From NCBI RefSeq assembly GCF_000463115.2, contig NZ_AWFX01000042.1, forward strand, positions 259,984-315,928: a DNA stretch of 55,945 nucleotides, read 5' to 3'. The stretch is from Franconibacter helveticus LMG 23732. GTDB taxonomy: Bacteria > Pseudomonadota > Gammaproteobacteria > Enterobacterales > Enterobacteriaceae. Of the stretch, positions 7,442 through 16,683 are shown piece after piece. A program made the position numbers and the translations under genes. The notes under the pieces were generated by a model that had not been told where the DNA came from, did no database searches, and was given only the letters and a program-made list of their open reading frames with translations. Each line of letters starts with the position of its first letter. Positions within the stretch are counted from its first letter, which is position 1.

Positions 7442-9589
7442 ATGAAGAAAGTCGTCACGGTTTGCCCCTATTGCGCGTCGGGTTGCAAAATCAACCTGAT
7501 CGTCGAAAACGGCAAAGTCGTTAAGGCGCAAGCGGCAATGGGCAAAACCAATCAGGGGGATTTATGCCTGAAAGGGTATTACGGCTGGGATTTTATTAAC
7601 GATACCCAGATCCTCACCCCGCGCCTGAAAACGCCGATGATCCGTCGCCAGCGCGGCGGCAAGCTGGAAGCGGTGAGCTGGGATGAAGCGCTTAATTACG
7701 TGGCGGAAAAGCTCGGCGCTATCAAAGCGAAATATGGCCCGGACGCGATCATGACCACCGGGTCGTCGCGCGGCACCGGCAATGAAACCAACTATGTCAT
7801 GCAAAAATTTGCCCGCGCGGTGATCGGCACCAATAACGTCGATTGTTGCGCGCGCGTCTGACACGGCCCCTCGGTTGCAGGTCTGCACCAGTCGGTCGGT
7901 AACGGCGCCATGAGCAACTCCATCGTTGGCATTGAAAATACCGATTTAGTTTTTGTTTTTGGTTACAACCCGGCGGATTCGCACCCTATCGTCGCCAATC
8001 GCGTAATTAAAGCGAAGAAAAACGGCGCGAAGATTATTGTTTGCGACCCGCGCAAAATTGAGACCGCGCGCATTGCGGATATGCATCTGGCGCTTAACAA
8101 CGGGTCGAACATCGCGCTGTTAAATGCCATGGGCCATGTGATTGTGGAAGAAGATCTCTACGACCACGCCTTTGTCGCTTCGCGTACGGAAGGGTTTGAG
8201 GAGTATTGCAAAATCGTTGAAGGCTATACGCCGGAATCCGTTGAGAGCATCACCGGCGTTAGCGCGGCGCAAATTCGCCAGGCGGCGCGGCTGTACGCGC
8301 AGGCGAAGAGCGCGGCAATCCTCTGGGGCATGGGCGTAACCCAGTTCTACCAGGGGGTGGAGACGGTGCGCTCGTTGACAAGCCTTGCGCTGCTCACCGG
8401 CAATCTTGGCAAATCGAGCGCGGGGGTAAACCCGGTGCGCGGCCAGAACAACGTCCAGGGCGCGTGCGACATGGGCGCATTGCCGGACACCTACCCGGGC
8501 TACCAGTATGTCAACGTGCCTGAGCATCGCGAGAAATTCGCGAAGGCCTGGGGCGTGGCGTCGTTGCCTGCCCATACCGGCTATCGCATCAGCGAACTGC
8601 CGCACCGGGTGGCGCACGGCGAAGTGCGCGCCGCTTACATCATGGGCGAAGATCCGCTGCAAACCGATGCCGAGCTTTCGGCGGTGCGCAACGCCTTTGA
8701 CGCGCTGGAGCTGGTTATCGTGCAGGATATCTTTATGACCAAAACCGCGTCGGCGGCGGACGTTATTCTGCCTTCCACCTCCTGGGGCGAGCATGAAGGG
8801 GTTTATACGGCGGCGGATCGCGGCTTCCAGCGTTTCTTTAAAGCGGTGGAGCCGAAGTGGGATCTCAAGACTGACTGGCAGATCATAAGCGAAATCGCCA
8901 CCCGCATGGGCTACCCGATGCATTACGACAATACGCAGGCGATCTGGGACGAGCTGCGTCATCTTTGTCCCGATTTCTACGGCGCCACTTACGAAAAAAT
9001 GGGGGAGCTTGGCTATATTCAGTGGCCTTGTCGCGATGAGTCGCAGGCGGACCAGGGAACGGATTTCCTGTTTGAAAAGGAATTCTCGACCCCGAACGGC
9101 CTTGGGCAATTCTTCACCTGCGACTGGGCGCCGCCCATTGACCGGGTGACGGAAGAGTACCCGCTGGTGCTCTCCACGGTGCGCGAAGTCGGGCACTATT
9201 CCTGCCGCTCGATGACGGGCAACTGTGCGGCGCTGGCTGCGCTCGCCGATGAACCGGGCTATGCGCAGATCAACACCGCCGACGCGAAGCGTCTGGGCAT
9301 TGAGGATGAGGCGCTGGTGTGGGTGGTGTCGCGCAAGGGCAAAGTCATTACCCGCGCGCAGGTCAGCGACCGGCCTAATAAAGGCGCGGTTTACATGACC
9401 TACCAGTGGTGGATTGGCGCCTGCAACGAGCTGGTGGCGGAGAATTTAAGCCCGATCACTAAAACCCCGGAGTACAAGTACTGCGCCGTGCGGGTGGAGG
9501 CGATAGCCGACCAGCGAAGCGCCGAACAGTATGTGATTGACGAGTACAACAAGCTGAAAACCCGCCTGCGGGAAACCGCGCTCGGGTAA
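7442..9589 (+). CDS. Formate dehydrogenase H, selenocysteine enzyme
   Basis: Read through the in-frame TGA at 7859-7861, this is a 715-residue protein, exactly the length of E. coli FdhF, with Sec at position 140 followed by His141. Without read-through it would look like two ORFs (7442-7861 and 7910-9589). The [4Fe-4S] ligands are C8, C11, C15 and C42. FdhF is the cytoplasmic Mo-bisMGD formate dehydrogenase of formate hydrogenlyase and oxidises formate to CO2. A sigma-54 promoter lies upstream and an intrinsic terminator downstream, so it is an independent transcription unit. Production needs SelA, SelB, SelC and SelD, which are not in the window. The Cys paralogue lies at 1809-3959. Confidence 0.97.
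7859..7897 (+). promoter_or_regulatory. Selenocysteine UGA codon and SECIS hairpin of fdhF
   Basis: The TGA at 7859-7861 is followed by the bacterial SECIS element. Its apical stem-loop is GGTTGCAGGTCTGCACC (7873-7889), with the loop GGTCT recognised by SelB in E. coli. The sequence is nearly the same as the E. coli element. Confidence 0.95.
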
Positions 9590-9600
9590 CGCTTCACCAT

Positions 9601-9626
9601 AAAATCCCCCGCGAGGGGGATTTTCT
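9601..9626 (+). terminator. Intrinsic terminator after fdhF(Sec)
   Basis: A perfect ten-pair stem (9601-9610 with 9615-9624) with loop GCGA and a T-rich tail. Confidence 0.85.
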
Positions 9627-9745
9627 CTTCCGCCTGCCTGAAAATTCCGCCTGCCTTTTTACAATCCATGCTTTTATCGCTGGCGTTTCTTGATACTTAC
9701 CCTGATAAGCTTTATGTTTCCTGCCCGCTTACCGGAGGGAAAACC

Positions 9746-10213
9746 ATGACTGAAGACGAACGCTTCGCCAGCAGGCCGATGGGCATGCGTATGGCGATGA
9801 TTGTGCGCCAGTGGCGCGCCACCATCGATCATGCCATTACCGACACCGGCCTGACGCAGTCGAGCTGGACGGTGCTGATGCAGCTTTATCAGTTGGGTAA
9901 TAACGTCTCGGTAAGCGAACTGGCGGCCGTGCAGGGCATTGAATTGCCGCCGCTGATGCGCACCCTGACTCAGCTGGAAAATCAGGGGTACCTGCTGCGC
10001 AACACATCGCCTTACGACAAGCGCTGCCGCCTGCTGACGCTGACTCCGGAAGGGGAAGTCGTGCTGGCCAGGCTTAACCAGGTTATTGAAACCTATCAGG
10101 CTCGCGTGTCGCAAAACATCCCCGCGCTGGATATGGAAACGTTCAGCGAAACCTTAAATCACATCGCGCGCAATCTGCGGACGATTCGCGAAGAAGACAA
10201 CCATAACAATTAA
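9746..10213 (+). CDS. MarR/SlyA-like transcriptional regulator
   Basis: A 155-residue winged-helix protein of the MarR family, related to but clearly different from the slyA gene at 31663. The wHTH lies at about 45-105 (with an LNNVSVSELA-like recognition region and the wing around DKRCRLLTLT), framed by dimerisation helices. The start at 9746 is chosen because GGAGGG (9735-9740) stands at the proper distance; an upstream ATG at 9668 has no such site. It begins an apparent operon with an HlyD adaptor (six bases downstream) and a DUF2955 membrane protein, so it probably represses that efflux system in response to a small aromatic or phenolic ligand. The ligand is inferred from the family. Confidence 0.88.
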   Translation: MTEDERFASRPMGMRMAMIVRQWRATIDHAITDTGLTQSSWTVLMQLYQLGNNVSVSELAAVQGIELPPLMRTLTQLENQGYLLRNTSPYDKRCRLLTLTPEGEVVLARLNQVIETYQARVSQNIPALDMETFSETLNHIARNLRTIREEDNHNN

Positions 10214-10219
10214 ACAACC

Positions 10220-11287
10220 ATGATGACTCCGGAACAAAAATTTGCCCGCTGGGTAAGGGTGAGTATTGCCACTTTTTTACTGATGTTTGTCTATTTTATC
10301 CTGGCGGATATCTGGATCCCGCTCACGCCGGATTCAACAGTGATGCGGGTAGTGACGCCTGTCTCTTCACGTGTATCGGGCTATGTTGCCGCTGTGCATG
10401 TGCATAACAACAGCGCGGTGAAGAAAGGCGATTTGCTGTTCGAACTGGATCCGGCGCCTTTTCTTAACCAGGTGCAGGGCGCGCAAATCGCTTTGCAGCA
10501 GGCGCAACTGACCAACCAGCAGCTGGACGCGCAAATTTTAGCCGCGCAGGCGAGCCTCAAAACCGCGCAGCTTACCGCGCATAACGACAAAGTGACCTTT
10601 GACCGCTACCTGCGCTTAAGCGGCCAGCAAAACGTCTCGCAACAGGATCTCGACAAAACCCGTACTACCTGGCAGACCAGCGAGCAGGCGGTACAGGAGC
10701 TGGCGGCGAAGATCCGTGAGCTGACGATTGAGCGCGGCGAGCGTGACGACAGCCGCAACGTGACTCTGCAAAAATACCGTAATCAGCTGGAGGAAGCGCA
10801 GCTTAACCTCGGCTGGACGAAGATCCGCGCCGAAGCCGACGGCACGGTCAGTAACGTGCAGCTAAGCCCGGGCTGGTACGCCTCCGCCGGCTCGCCCGCG
10901 CTGGCGCTGGTCAGCAACCAAACGGATATCGTGGCCGACTTCCGTGAAAAAAGCCTGCGCCATACGACCAATGGCACCGATGCCGCCGTGGTATTCGATG
11001 CGCTGCCGGGCCATGTGTTTCACGCACATGTTGTCAGCCACGACGCCGGGATTTTAGCCGGGCAGGAGGCGGTCAACGGCCAGCTTTCGCAGCCGGAAGT
11101 CTCTAACCGCTGGGTGCGCGACGCGCAGCGCATGCGCATTCATGTGGCGCTTGATGAACCGCTGCCGAAATCTCTGCCCACTGGCGCGCGCGCCACGGTT
11201 CAGCTCTATAACAGCGAAGGGCCGTTTGCCCGTTTCTTCTCCGGGCTGCAAATCCGTCTGGTGAGCCTGCTGCATTATGTCTATTAA
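10220..11287 (+). CDS. HlyD/EmrA-type membrane-fusion adaptor
   Basis: A 355-residue periplasmic adaptor anchored by one membrane helix at about 14-34. It is followed by a biotinyl-lipoyl half-domain, a long alpha-hairpin coiled coil rich in Gln, Ala and Leu (about 85-195), the second lipoyl half and a beta-barrel domain. Such proteins link an inner-membrane pump to an outer-membrane channel. The last 11 bases overlap the next gene, showing tight translational coupling with the DUF2955 protein, its probable pump partner. It resembles YdhJ (30355-31254) in architecture but is longer. Confidence 0.9.
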   Translation: MMTPEQKFARWVRVSIATFLLMFVYFILADIWIPLTPDSTVMRVVTPVSSRVSGYVAAVHVHNNSAVKKGDLLFELDPAPFLNQVQGAQIALQQAQLTNQQLDAQILAAQASLKTAQLTAHNDKVTFDRYLRLSGQQNVSQQDLDKTRTTWQTSEQAVQELAAKIRELTIERGERDDSRNVTLQKYRNQLEEAQLNLGWTKIRAEADGTVSNVQLSPGWYASAGSPALALVSNQTDIVADFREKSLRHTTNGTDAAVVFDALPGHVFHAHVVSHDAGILAGQEAVNGQLSQPEVSNRWVRDAQRMRIHVALDEPLPKSLPTGARATVQLYNSEGPFARFFSGLQIRLVSLLHYVY

Positions 11288-12347
11288 TACGCTGGCGCGG
11301 GTTTTTACCCCTCACGACAATATTGTTTTTACGGCCAATGATTTTCGCCAGACGCTGCGCATTGTTGTGGCGGGCGTAATGGCGCTGAGTCTGTCGAGCT
11401 TTTATAACGTGCAGTATGGCGTCTTTTTTGTGGTCTATCCGATCATGCTGCTCTCGCTGGTGCCGGTATTTAACCGCCACGTAGCGAAGCAGTTTATCTT
11501 CAGCGCGGCCATTAATTGCGTGGAGATGGTGCTGATTATCGGTTGGCTTTCGCAGTGGCCGCTAATCATGACGGGCGTTGTCTTTGCGCTTTACGTTATG
11601 CGCTTTCGTTTCATGAGCAAAGGGCCGTTGTTTCTTTTCGGCTCGATGGGCGTCGTGTGCCAGAGCACAATGCTTAACTTTATGAGCTACCCGACCAACG
11701 ACTGGCATACCTTGCTGTTTTCGAACATGGAAGCCAGCGTGCTGGCGGTTTGCCTGAGCGCACTGATGCATTATTTGCTGTCGGATGTTGAGCCGCGAGG
11801 CCGCCCGCCGCTAATAGAAAAAGATGCGGCCCGGGTGCGCCATGAGTCGCTGCTTTCCGGTACGGTGGCGACGCTCAATTTTGTCGTATTTCAGATGTGC
11901 GACCTGAGCGATTCGCTTTCGGCGCTCATGGCGGGCATCCTCATTCTCTTTCCAATGAGCTACCGCGGCGCGGTGCTAAGCTCAATCTGGCGCGTAGTGG
12001 GGGTGGTGCTGGGGTGCCTTTATATTCTGGTGGTGCAACTGGTGCTGTACGACCACAGCAGCCATATGCTGTTGATGATGCCGCTTATCGCGCTGGGTTT
12101 TGCGTTCAGCGCCCGTCTGCACGTGATGGAAAAAGTGGGCGCGGGCGTTGGGTTTTCCTGCATTACCACGCTGGGCATTATGTTCGGCCAGAATATGCAT
12201 CCGGATAAAGACCTGGTGTTCAGCGATCTGTATCGCATCAGCTCTGTGACGGTCTCGCTGCTGATAACCCTGACGATGGTTTTTCTGGTGCACCTTATCC
12301 TTAACCGCTTTGCCGCAACGCGCTATGTAGTGGAACAAAGCAAGTAA
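11277..12347 (+). CDS. DUF2955 membrane protein, FUSC-like efflux component
   Basis: A 356-residue inner-membrane protein with two blocks of hydrophobic segments (about 22-165 and 200-345) separated by a short hydrophilic stretch around 165-195. This layout is that of DUF2955 proteins, which are related to the fusaric-acid resistance/aromatic-acid exporter family. It is coupled to the HlyD adaptor by an 11-base overlap and is probably the pump of the pair. The substrate is unknown; small aromatic acids are the usual guess. It is shorter than YdhK (682) and lacks a large cytoplasmic domain. Confidence 0.85.
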   Translation: MSINTLARVFTPHDNIVFTANDFRQTLRIVVAGVMALSLSSFYNVQYGVFFVVYPIMLLSLVPVFNRHVAKQFIFSAAINCVEMVLIIGWLSQWPLIMTGVVFALYVMRFRFMSKGPLFLFGSMGVVCQSTMLNFMSYPTNDWHTLLFSNMEASVLAVCLSALMHYLLSDVEPRGRPPLIEKDAARVRHESLLSGTVATLNFVVFQMCDLSDSLSALMAGILILFPMSYRGAVLSSIWRVVGVVLGCLYILVVQLVLYDHSSHMLLMMPLIALGFAFSARLHVMEKVGAGVGFSCITTLGIMFGQNMHPDKDLVFSDLYRISSVTVSLLITLTMVFLVHLILNRFAATRYVVEQSK

Positions 12348-12360
12348 GGTTCTCGTTTAG

Positions 12361-12384
12361 CCCGGCCACTGCGCCGGGTTTTTT
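12361..12384 (+). terminator. Intrinsic terminator of the efflux operon
   Basis: Stem CCCGGC/GCCGGG (12361-12366 with 12373-12378) and six T residues, 14 bases after the DUF2955 stop codon. Confidence 0.8.
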
Positions 12385-12508
12385 ATTGCCGCAAAACCGC
12401 AAGCTTACAGGCATCTTGTGACCGACAGGGAACGGAGGAACTGAATGCACAGGTTTGAGTGAAAAACAGAAATATGGCGAGAGAAAGCAGAGAGTACTAC
12501 CTGTGATT

Positions 12509-12585
12509 TGGTGCGTCCGAGTGGACTCGAACCACCGACCCCCACCATGTCAAGGTGGTGCTCTAACCAACTGAGCTACGGACGC
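12509..12585 (-). tRNA. tRNA-Val(GAC), valW-like
   Basis: On the minus strand a 77-base cloverleaf with acceptor stem GCGTCCG/CGGACGC, D-loop AGCTCAGTTGGTTAGAG, anticodon loop TTGACAT (anticodon GAC), T-arm GGTTCGAGTCC and an encoded CCA end. It reads GUC/GUU valine codons. It is the downstream member of a tandem pair, as in E. coli valV-valW. Confidence 0.97.
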
Positions 12586-12595
12586 ACTAAAGAGA

Positions 12596-12672
12596 TGGTG
12601 CGTTCAATTGGACTCGAACCAACGACCCCCACCATGTCAAGGTGGTGCTCTAACCAACTGAGCTATGAACGC
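12596..12672 (-). tRNA. tRNA-Val(GAC), valV-like
   Basis: The upstream member of the pair, with acceptor stem GCGTTCA/TGAACGC, the same anticodon loop TTGACAT and an encoded CCA. It lies ten bases from its partner, so both are probably cut from one transcript. The two differ mainly in the acceptor and T stems. Confidence 0.97.
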
Positions 12673-12929
12673 ATTACTGTGTGACAGCGGGGACGAATAT
12701 TAACGGCAGGCCCGGCGGCTGGCAAGAGCAAAAGGGTAATTTTTCAGGAGATTTAGCGCGATTGCCGCGTAAGTGCGCAGAATGGCGAGAAAGCGATCGG
12801 ATTATGGCGGCTAAAGGATTGGTTAAAGAGGCGAGCATAGCGCTTCGCCCCTTTTTATAGTCACGCCTGCGAAAAATGGGCTACCTGTTGCTGACTGACG
12901 GGCAACCCGGCTGCCCGTCATCAGTACCG

Positions 12930-14303
12930 TTATCTCGCCGCGCGGTGCAGGATCACCGAGGAAGGCTGATGCTGTAGATAACGCATTCGCCACAACATCA
13001 TAATGGCCGCGCTCGTCAGGCCGATGATAAAACCGGTCCAGAAGCCCGCAGGCCCCATCGGTTCTACAACCCAGTCCGTTAACGCCAGAATGTAGCCGCT
13101 CGGCAACCCCAGCACCCAGTAGGCGATAAAGGTGATAAAGAAAATGGAACGCGTATCTTTATAACCCCTCAGCACGCCGCTGCCGATCACCTGAATAGAG
13201 TCGGAAATCTGGTACACCGCCGCCAGCAACATCAGGAATGAGGCCAGCGCCACTACTTCAGGGTTGTCGTTATAGAGCAGGGCAATATGTTTGCGCATCA
13301 CCACGGTAAAGATAGCCGTGATCACCGCCATACAGACGCCCACGGCAATACCGGTCCACGCAGAGGTTTGCGCGTCCAGCGTCGAGCCCTGGCCTAAGCG
13401 ATAGCCCACGCGAATAGTAACAGCCGCCGCCAGCGACATCGGTAAAACGAACATCAGCGAGCTGAAATTAAGGGCAATCTGGTGTCCCGCCACATCGACA
13501 ATGCCGAGCGGGGAGACCAGCAGCGCCACAACAGCAAAGAGGGTGACTTCGAAAAAGAGCGCCAGCGCGATGGGCAGTCCGAGCTGGGTCAGACGTTTTA
13601 TCACCGCCCAGTCTGGCTTACCAAAATGCTGCGCATGTTGAATATCGCGCATCGCGTGAGCGCGTTTGACATAAAAAAGCATGCTGAAAAACATCACCCA
13701 GTACACTGAGGCCGTCGCCACGCCGCAGCCGATACCGCCCAGTTCCGGCATGCCAAAATGGCCATAGATAAAGATATAGTTCACCGGAATGTTAACCAGC
13801 AGGCCGATAAACCCCATCACCATGCCGGGTTTGGTTCTCGCCAGCCCCTCGCACTGGTTGCGCGCCACCTGAAAGAAAAGGTAGCCTGGCGCTCCCCACA
13901 GTAACGCCCGCAGATATCCCACCGCTTTATCCGCCAGCTGCGGGTCAATATTATGCATTGAATGAATGATATAGCCCGCGTTCCACAGCACGACCATCAC
14001 CAGCACAGAGACCATGCCGGCAAGCCAGAAGCCCTGACGCACCTGGTGGGCGATGCGCTCGCGGCGGCCCGAACCGTTAAGTTGCGCAACCGTCGGCGTC
14101 AGCGCCAGCAGCAGGCCGTGACCAAAAAGAATGGCTGGCAACCAGATAGAGGTACCAATAGCGACGGCGGCCATGTCGGTGGCGCTGTAGCCGCCCGCCA
14201 TCACCGTATCGACAAATCCCATCGCCGTCTGGGCGATTTGCGCAAGGATCACCGGGATTGCCAGTGCTAATAACTGACGCGCTTCGATGAAATACTTCTG
14301 CAC
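12930..14303 (-). CDS. MdtK, MATE-family multidrug exporter
   Basis: A 457-residue inner-membrane protein, the same length as E. coli MdtK (YdhE), with twelve hydrophobic segments arranged in two similar halves typical of MATE transporters. It exports cationic drugs such as norfloxacin and dyes in exchange for Na+ or H+. The start gives the N-terminus [20 protein letters not shown]. It is divergent from ribC, as in E. coli. The 257 bases between the tRNA genes and mdtK hold no gene I can see. Confidence 0.95.
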   Translation of the reverse strand: MQKYFIEARQLLALAIPVILAQIAQTAMGFVDTVMAGGYSATDMAAVAIGTSIWLPAILFGHGLLLALTPTVAQLNGSGRRERIAHQVRQGFWLAGMVSVLVMVVLWNAGYIIHSMHNIDPQLADKAVGYLRALLWGAPGYLFFQVARNQCEGLARTKPGMVMGFIGLLVNIPVNYIFIYGHFGMPELGGIGCGVATASVYWVMFFSMLFYVKRAHAMRDIQHAQHFGKPDWAVIKRLTQLGLPIALALFFEVTLFAVVALLVSPLGIVDVAGHQIALNFSSLMFVLPMSLAAAVTIRVGYRLGQGSTLDAQTSAWTGIAVGVCMAVITAIFTVVMRKHIALLYNDNPEVVALASFLMLLAAVYQISDSIQVIGSGVLRGYKDTRSIFFITFIAYWVLGLPSGYILALTDWVVEPMGPAGFWTGFIIGLTSAAIMMLWRMRYLQHQPSSVILHRAAR

Positions 14304-14539
14304 GTGAACACCTGTATATTGTTGTTATTTGAAAGACAAAAAAGCCGCCTTAACTGGCAGCAGGAAGAAATTGCAGGGGAATGAGTCAGACTATTGTAGC
14401 GGGAGTTCACTATTAAGCCAGTGAAATAATGCGCTATTCCCGGCCGAGGCTGGCAACGGCAATTTCCAACTGTTATTGTGCACATTATGCAGCGGGTGGC
14501 GAAAGGCCGCCGTTTTTATCGAATTCAGGAGTGGTTAAT

Positions 14540-15190
14540 ATGTTTACAGGCATTGTGCAGGGCACCGGTAAAGTGGTTGCCATTGATGAAAAACCGAACT
14601 TTCGCACGCATATTGTGGAAATGCCGGAGGCGCTCGTTCCTGGCCTTGAAACTGGCGCGTCGGTGGCGCACAACGGCTGCTGCCTGACCGTCACGGAAAT
14701 AAACGGCAACCGCGTCAGCTTCGACTTAATGAAAGAAACGCTGCGTATTACCAACCTGGGTGATTTACAGGAAGGCGATGTGGTGAACCTTGAGCGAGCC
14801 GCGAAATTCAGCGATGAAATCGGCGGCCATCTTATGTCCGGGCATATTATGACCACGGCGGAAGTCGCTAAGATCCTGACCTCAGAAAATAACCGCCAGA
14901 TCTGGTTCAAATTACAGGACCCGACGCTGATGAAGTATATTCTGCACAAAGGCTTTATCGGCGTAGACGGCATTAGCCTGACGGTAGGGGAAGTAACAGC
15001 CACCCGGTTCTGCGTTTATTTAATTCCGGAAACGCTGCAACGCACCACGCTTGGCGCTAAAAAGCTGGGGCAGCGGGTAAATATTGAAATCGATCCGCAG
15101 ACTCAGGCTGTTGTTGATACGGTCGAGCGTGTGCTGGCGACCCGCGAAGCGGCAATCGCGGCGCAGTTACCGAGTGAAGAAAACAAATAA
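14540..15190 (+). CDS. Riboflavin synthase
   Basis: A 216-residue enzyme (E. coli RibC about 213) that converts two 6,7-dimethyl-8-ribityllumazine molecules into riboflavin and the pyrimidinedione. Two homologous lumazine-binding halves are visible, beginning [12 protein letters not shown] and, near residue 97, GGHLMSGHI. The trimer acts in the cytosol. The ORF is open upstream to 14429, but the ATG at 14540 has AGGAG at 14527-14531 and gives the conserved N-terminus. No FMN riboswitch is seen upstream, as expected because in enterics that element precedes ribB. Confidence 0.96.
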   Translation: MFTGIVQGTGKVVAIDEKPNFRTHIVEMPEALVPGLETGASVAHNGCCLTVTEINGNRVSFDLMKETLRITNLGDLQEGDVVNLERAAKFSDEIGGHLMSGHIMTTAEVAKILTSENNRQIWFKLQDPTLMKYILHKGFIGVDGISLTVGEVTATRFCVYLIPETLQRTTLGAKKLGQRVNIEIDPQTQAVVDTVERVLATREAAIAAQLPSEENK

Positions 15191-15207
15191 GTAAAAACTG
15201 AATAAAA

Positions 15208-15240
15208 ATAAACCCCGGTTCCGCCGGGGTTTATTTTTTA
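15208..15240. terminator. Bidirectional terminator between ribC and cfa
   Basis: Stem AACCCCGG/CCGGGGTT (15211-15218 with 15224-15231) has A-rich and T-rich flanks, serving the convergent ribC and cfa genes. Confidence 0.85.
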
Positions 15241-16386
15241 GCGGGGAACGCGAAGTCCGTTTTCAACGCCCCGGCTGAAAACAACCTGCCAGAGTTGAAT
15301 ATCGCGTGCGCGAAAAGCGCCAGCGCAGGCATTCAGATAGTAAACAAACATGCGCTTAAAACGTTCAGAATAGTTATCGGCAATTTCCGGCCAGGTGTTA
15401 AGGAAGCGCTCATGCCAGGCCATCAACGTTTTATCGTAATCGGCGCCGAAATTGTGCCAGTCTTCCATCACAAAGTGAGGCTCGCTGGCGTCAGCAATTT
15501 GCCGCACCGAAGGTAAACAGCCGTTCGGGAAGATATATTTATCGATCCACGGGTCGACGTTATTATCCGTTTTACGCGAACCGATGGTGTGCAACAGGAA
15601 AATGCCGTCCGGCTTGAGGTTGCGATCGGCTACGTCAAAATAGGTTGCGTAGTTCTTCGGCCCGACATGCTCGAACATACCCACGGAAACAATGCGATCG
15701 AAGGCGTCGTTCAGGTCGCGATAATCCTGCAACAGGATGGTGACATCGAGCCCCTGGCAGCGCGCCTGCGCCATTTTCTGCTGTTCTGCTGAGATGGTCA
15801 CGCCCACCACAGAAACGCCGTAATTTCGCGCGGCAAATTCCGCCAGCCCGCCCCAGCCGCAGCCAATATCCAGCAAACGCATGCCCGGCGCTAACTGCAA
15901 CTTATCGCAAATCAGCTTCAGCTTATGCGTCTGGGCGTCATCCAGGTTATCCGCCTCTTTCCAGTAGCCGCAGGAATATTGCATATGCGGGTCGAGCATG
16001 CGGGTGAAAAGATCGTTGCCGAGATCGTAGTGCTCTTTACCAACGATCCACGCACGTTTTTTTGATTGCAGATTAACAAGCCGGGCGCCGAGAATGCGCA
16101 GTGTGTCCTTAAAGTGGCGCGGCAGCTGATTTTCCAGCCCGGCGCGCAGCACTTTAGTGAAAAACTGGTCGAGCCTTTCGCACTCCCACCAGCCGTCCAT
16201 ATAGCTTTCGCCAAGGCCCAGCGAGCCCTCCTGCAAAACGCGTTTAAAGAAATTGGGGTTGTTAACCTGTATATCAGAGGGTGCCGTGCCGTTAATGGTT
16301 ATACCAGCCCGGCTAAGCATTTCGCTTGCAATGCGAAACCACTCGTTGTCCCGGATGCTGACTTCTTCTATACACGATGAACTCAT
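15238..16386 (-). CDS. Cfa, cyclopropane-fatty-acyl-phospholipid synthase
   Basis: A 382-residue enzyme, the same length as E. coli Cfa, that adds a methylene group from S-adenosylmethionine across the double bond of membrane phospholipid acyl chains, mainly at entry into stationary phase and under acid stress. The SAM-binding motif LLDIGCGWGG lies near residue 170. An N-terminal domain (1-about 120) aids membrane binding. The 297 bases upstream hold no gene; E. coli cfa has sigma-70 and sigma-S promoters and a long leader targeted by small RNAs there, but I cannot place these here. Confidence 0.96.
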   Translation of the reverse strand: MSSSCIEEVSIRDNEWFRIASEMLSRAGITINGTAPSDIQVNNPNFFKRVLQEGSLGLGESYMDGWWECERLDQFFTKVLRAGLENQLPRHFKDTLRILGARLVNLQSKKRAWIVGKEHYDLGNDLFTRMLDPHMQYSCGYWKEADNLDDAQTHKLKLICDKLQLAPGMRLLDIGCGWGGLAEFAARNYGVSVVGVTISAEQQKMAQARCQGLDVTILLQDYRDLNDAFDRIVSVGMFEHVGPKNYATYFDVADRNLKPDGIFLLHTIGSRKTDNNVDPWIDKYIFPNGCLPSVRQIADASEPHFVMEDWHNFGADYDKTLMAWHERFLNTWPEIADNYSERFKRMFVYYLNACAGAFRARDIQLWQVVFSRGVENGLRVPR

Positions 16387-16683
16387 AGCTTCTCCATCAC
16401 CTGTGTGATCAGAACCTCCAAACAGCGTAGACGCAATTTGGGGCTTGTGAGAAATCTCGCGGAGGGATCCGCGCGCCTGATATCCGACGTAGAACAGAGG
16501 AAGGGAGGATACCCTTGCCAGAAAAGCCTTCCATAGCGAAACGGGAGCGCTCCGGCTCCCGTTACTGCATAATATTTATGAGATTTATTGCAAAGCCGCG
16601 AATCAGTATAGGCGGCAATATTTGATGATTCAACCGAATATTGTTAGCGACCTAATTACATAACAATGACACTATCGAGCGCG

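Noticed and set aside
7442..7861. fdhF as a broken gene with a nonsense codon
   Set aside because: The TGA is at position 140, exactly the selenocysteine site, and is followed by a SECIS hairpin almost identical to that of E. coli. It is a selenoprotein gene, not a pseudogene.
14429..14540. An FMN riboswitch before the riboflavin synthase gene
   Set aside because: The leader is too short and lacks the conserved FMN-element blocks; in enterics the riboswitch precedes ribB.
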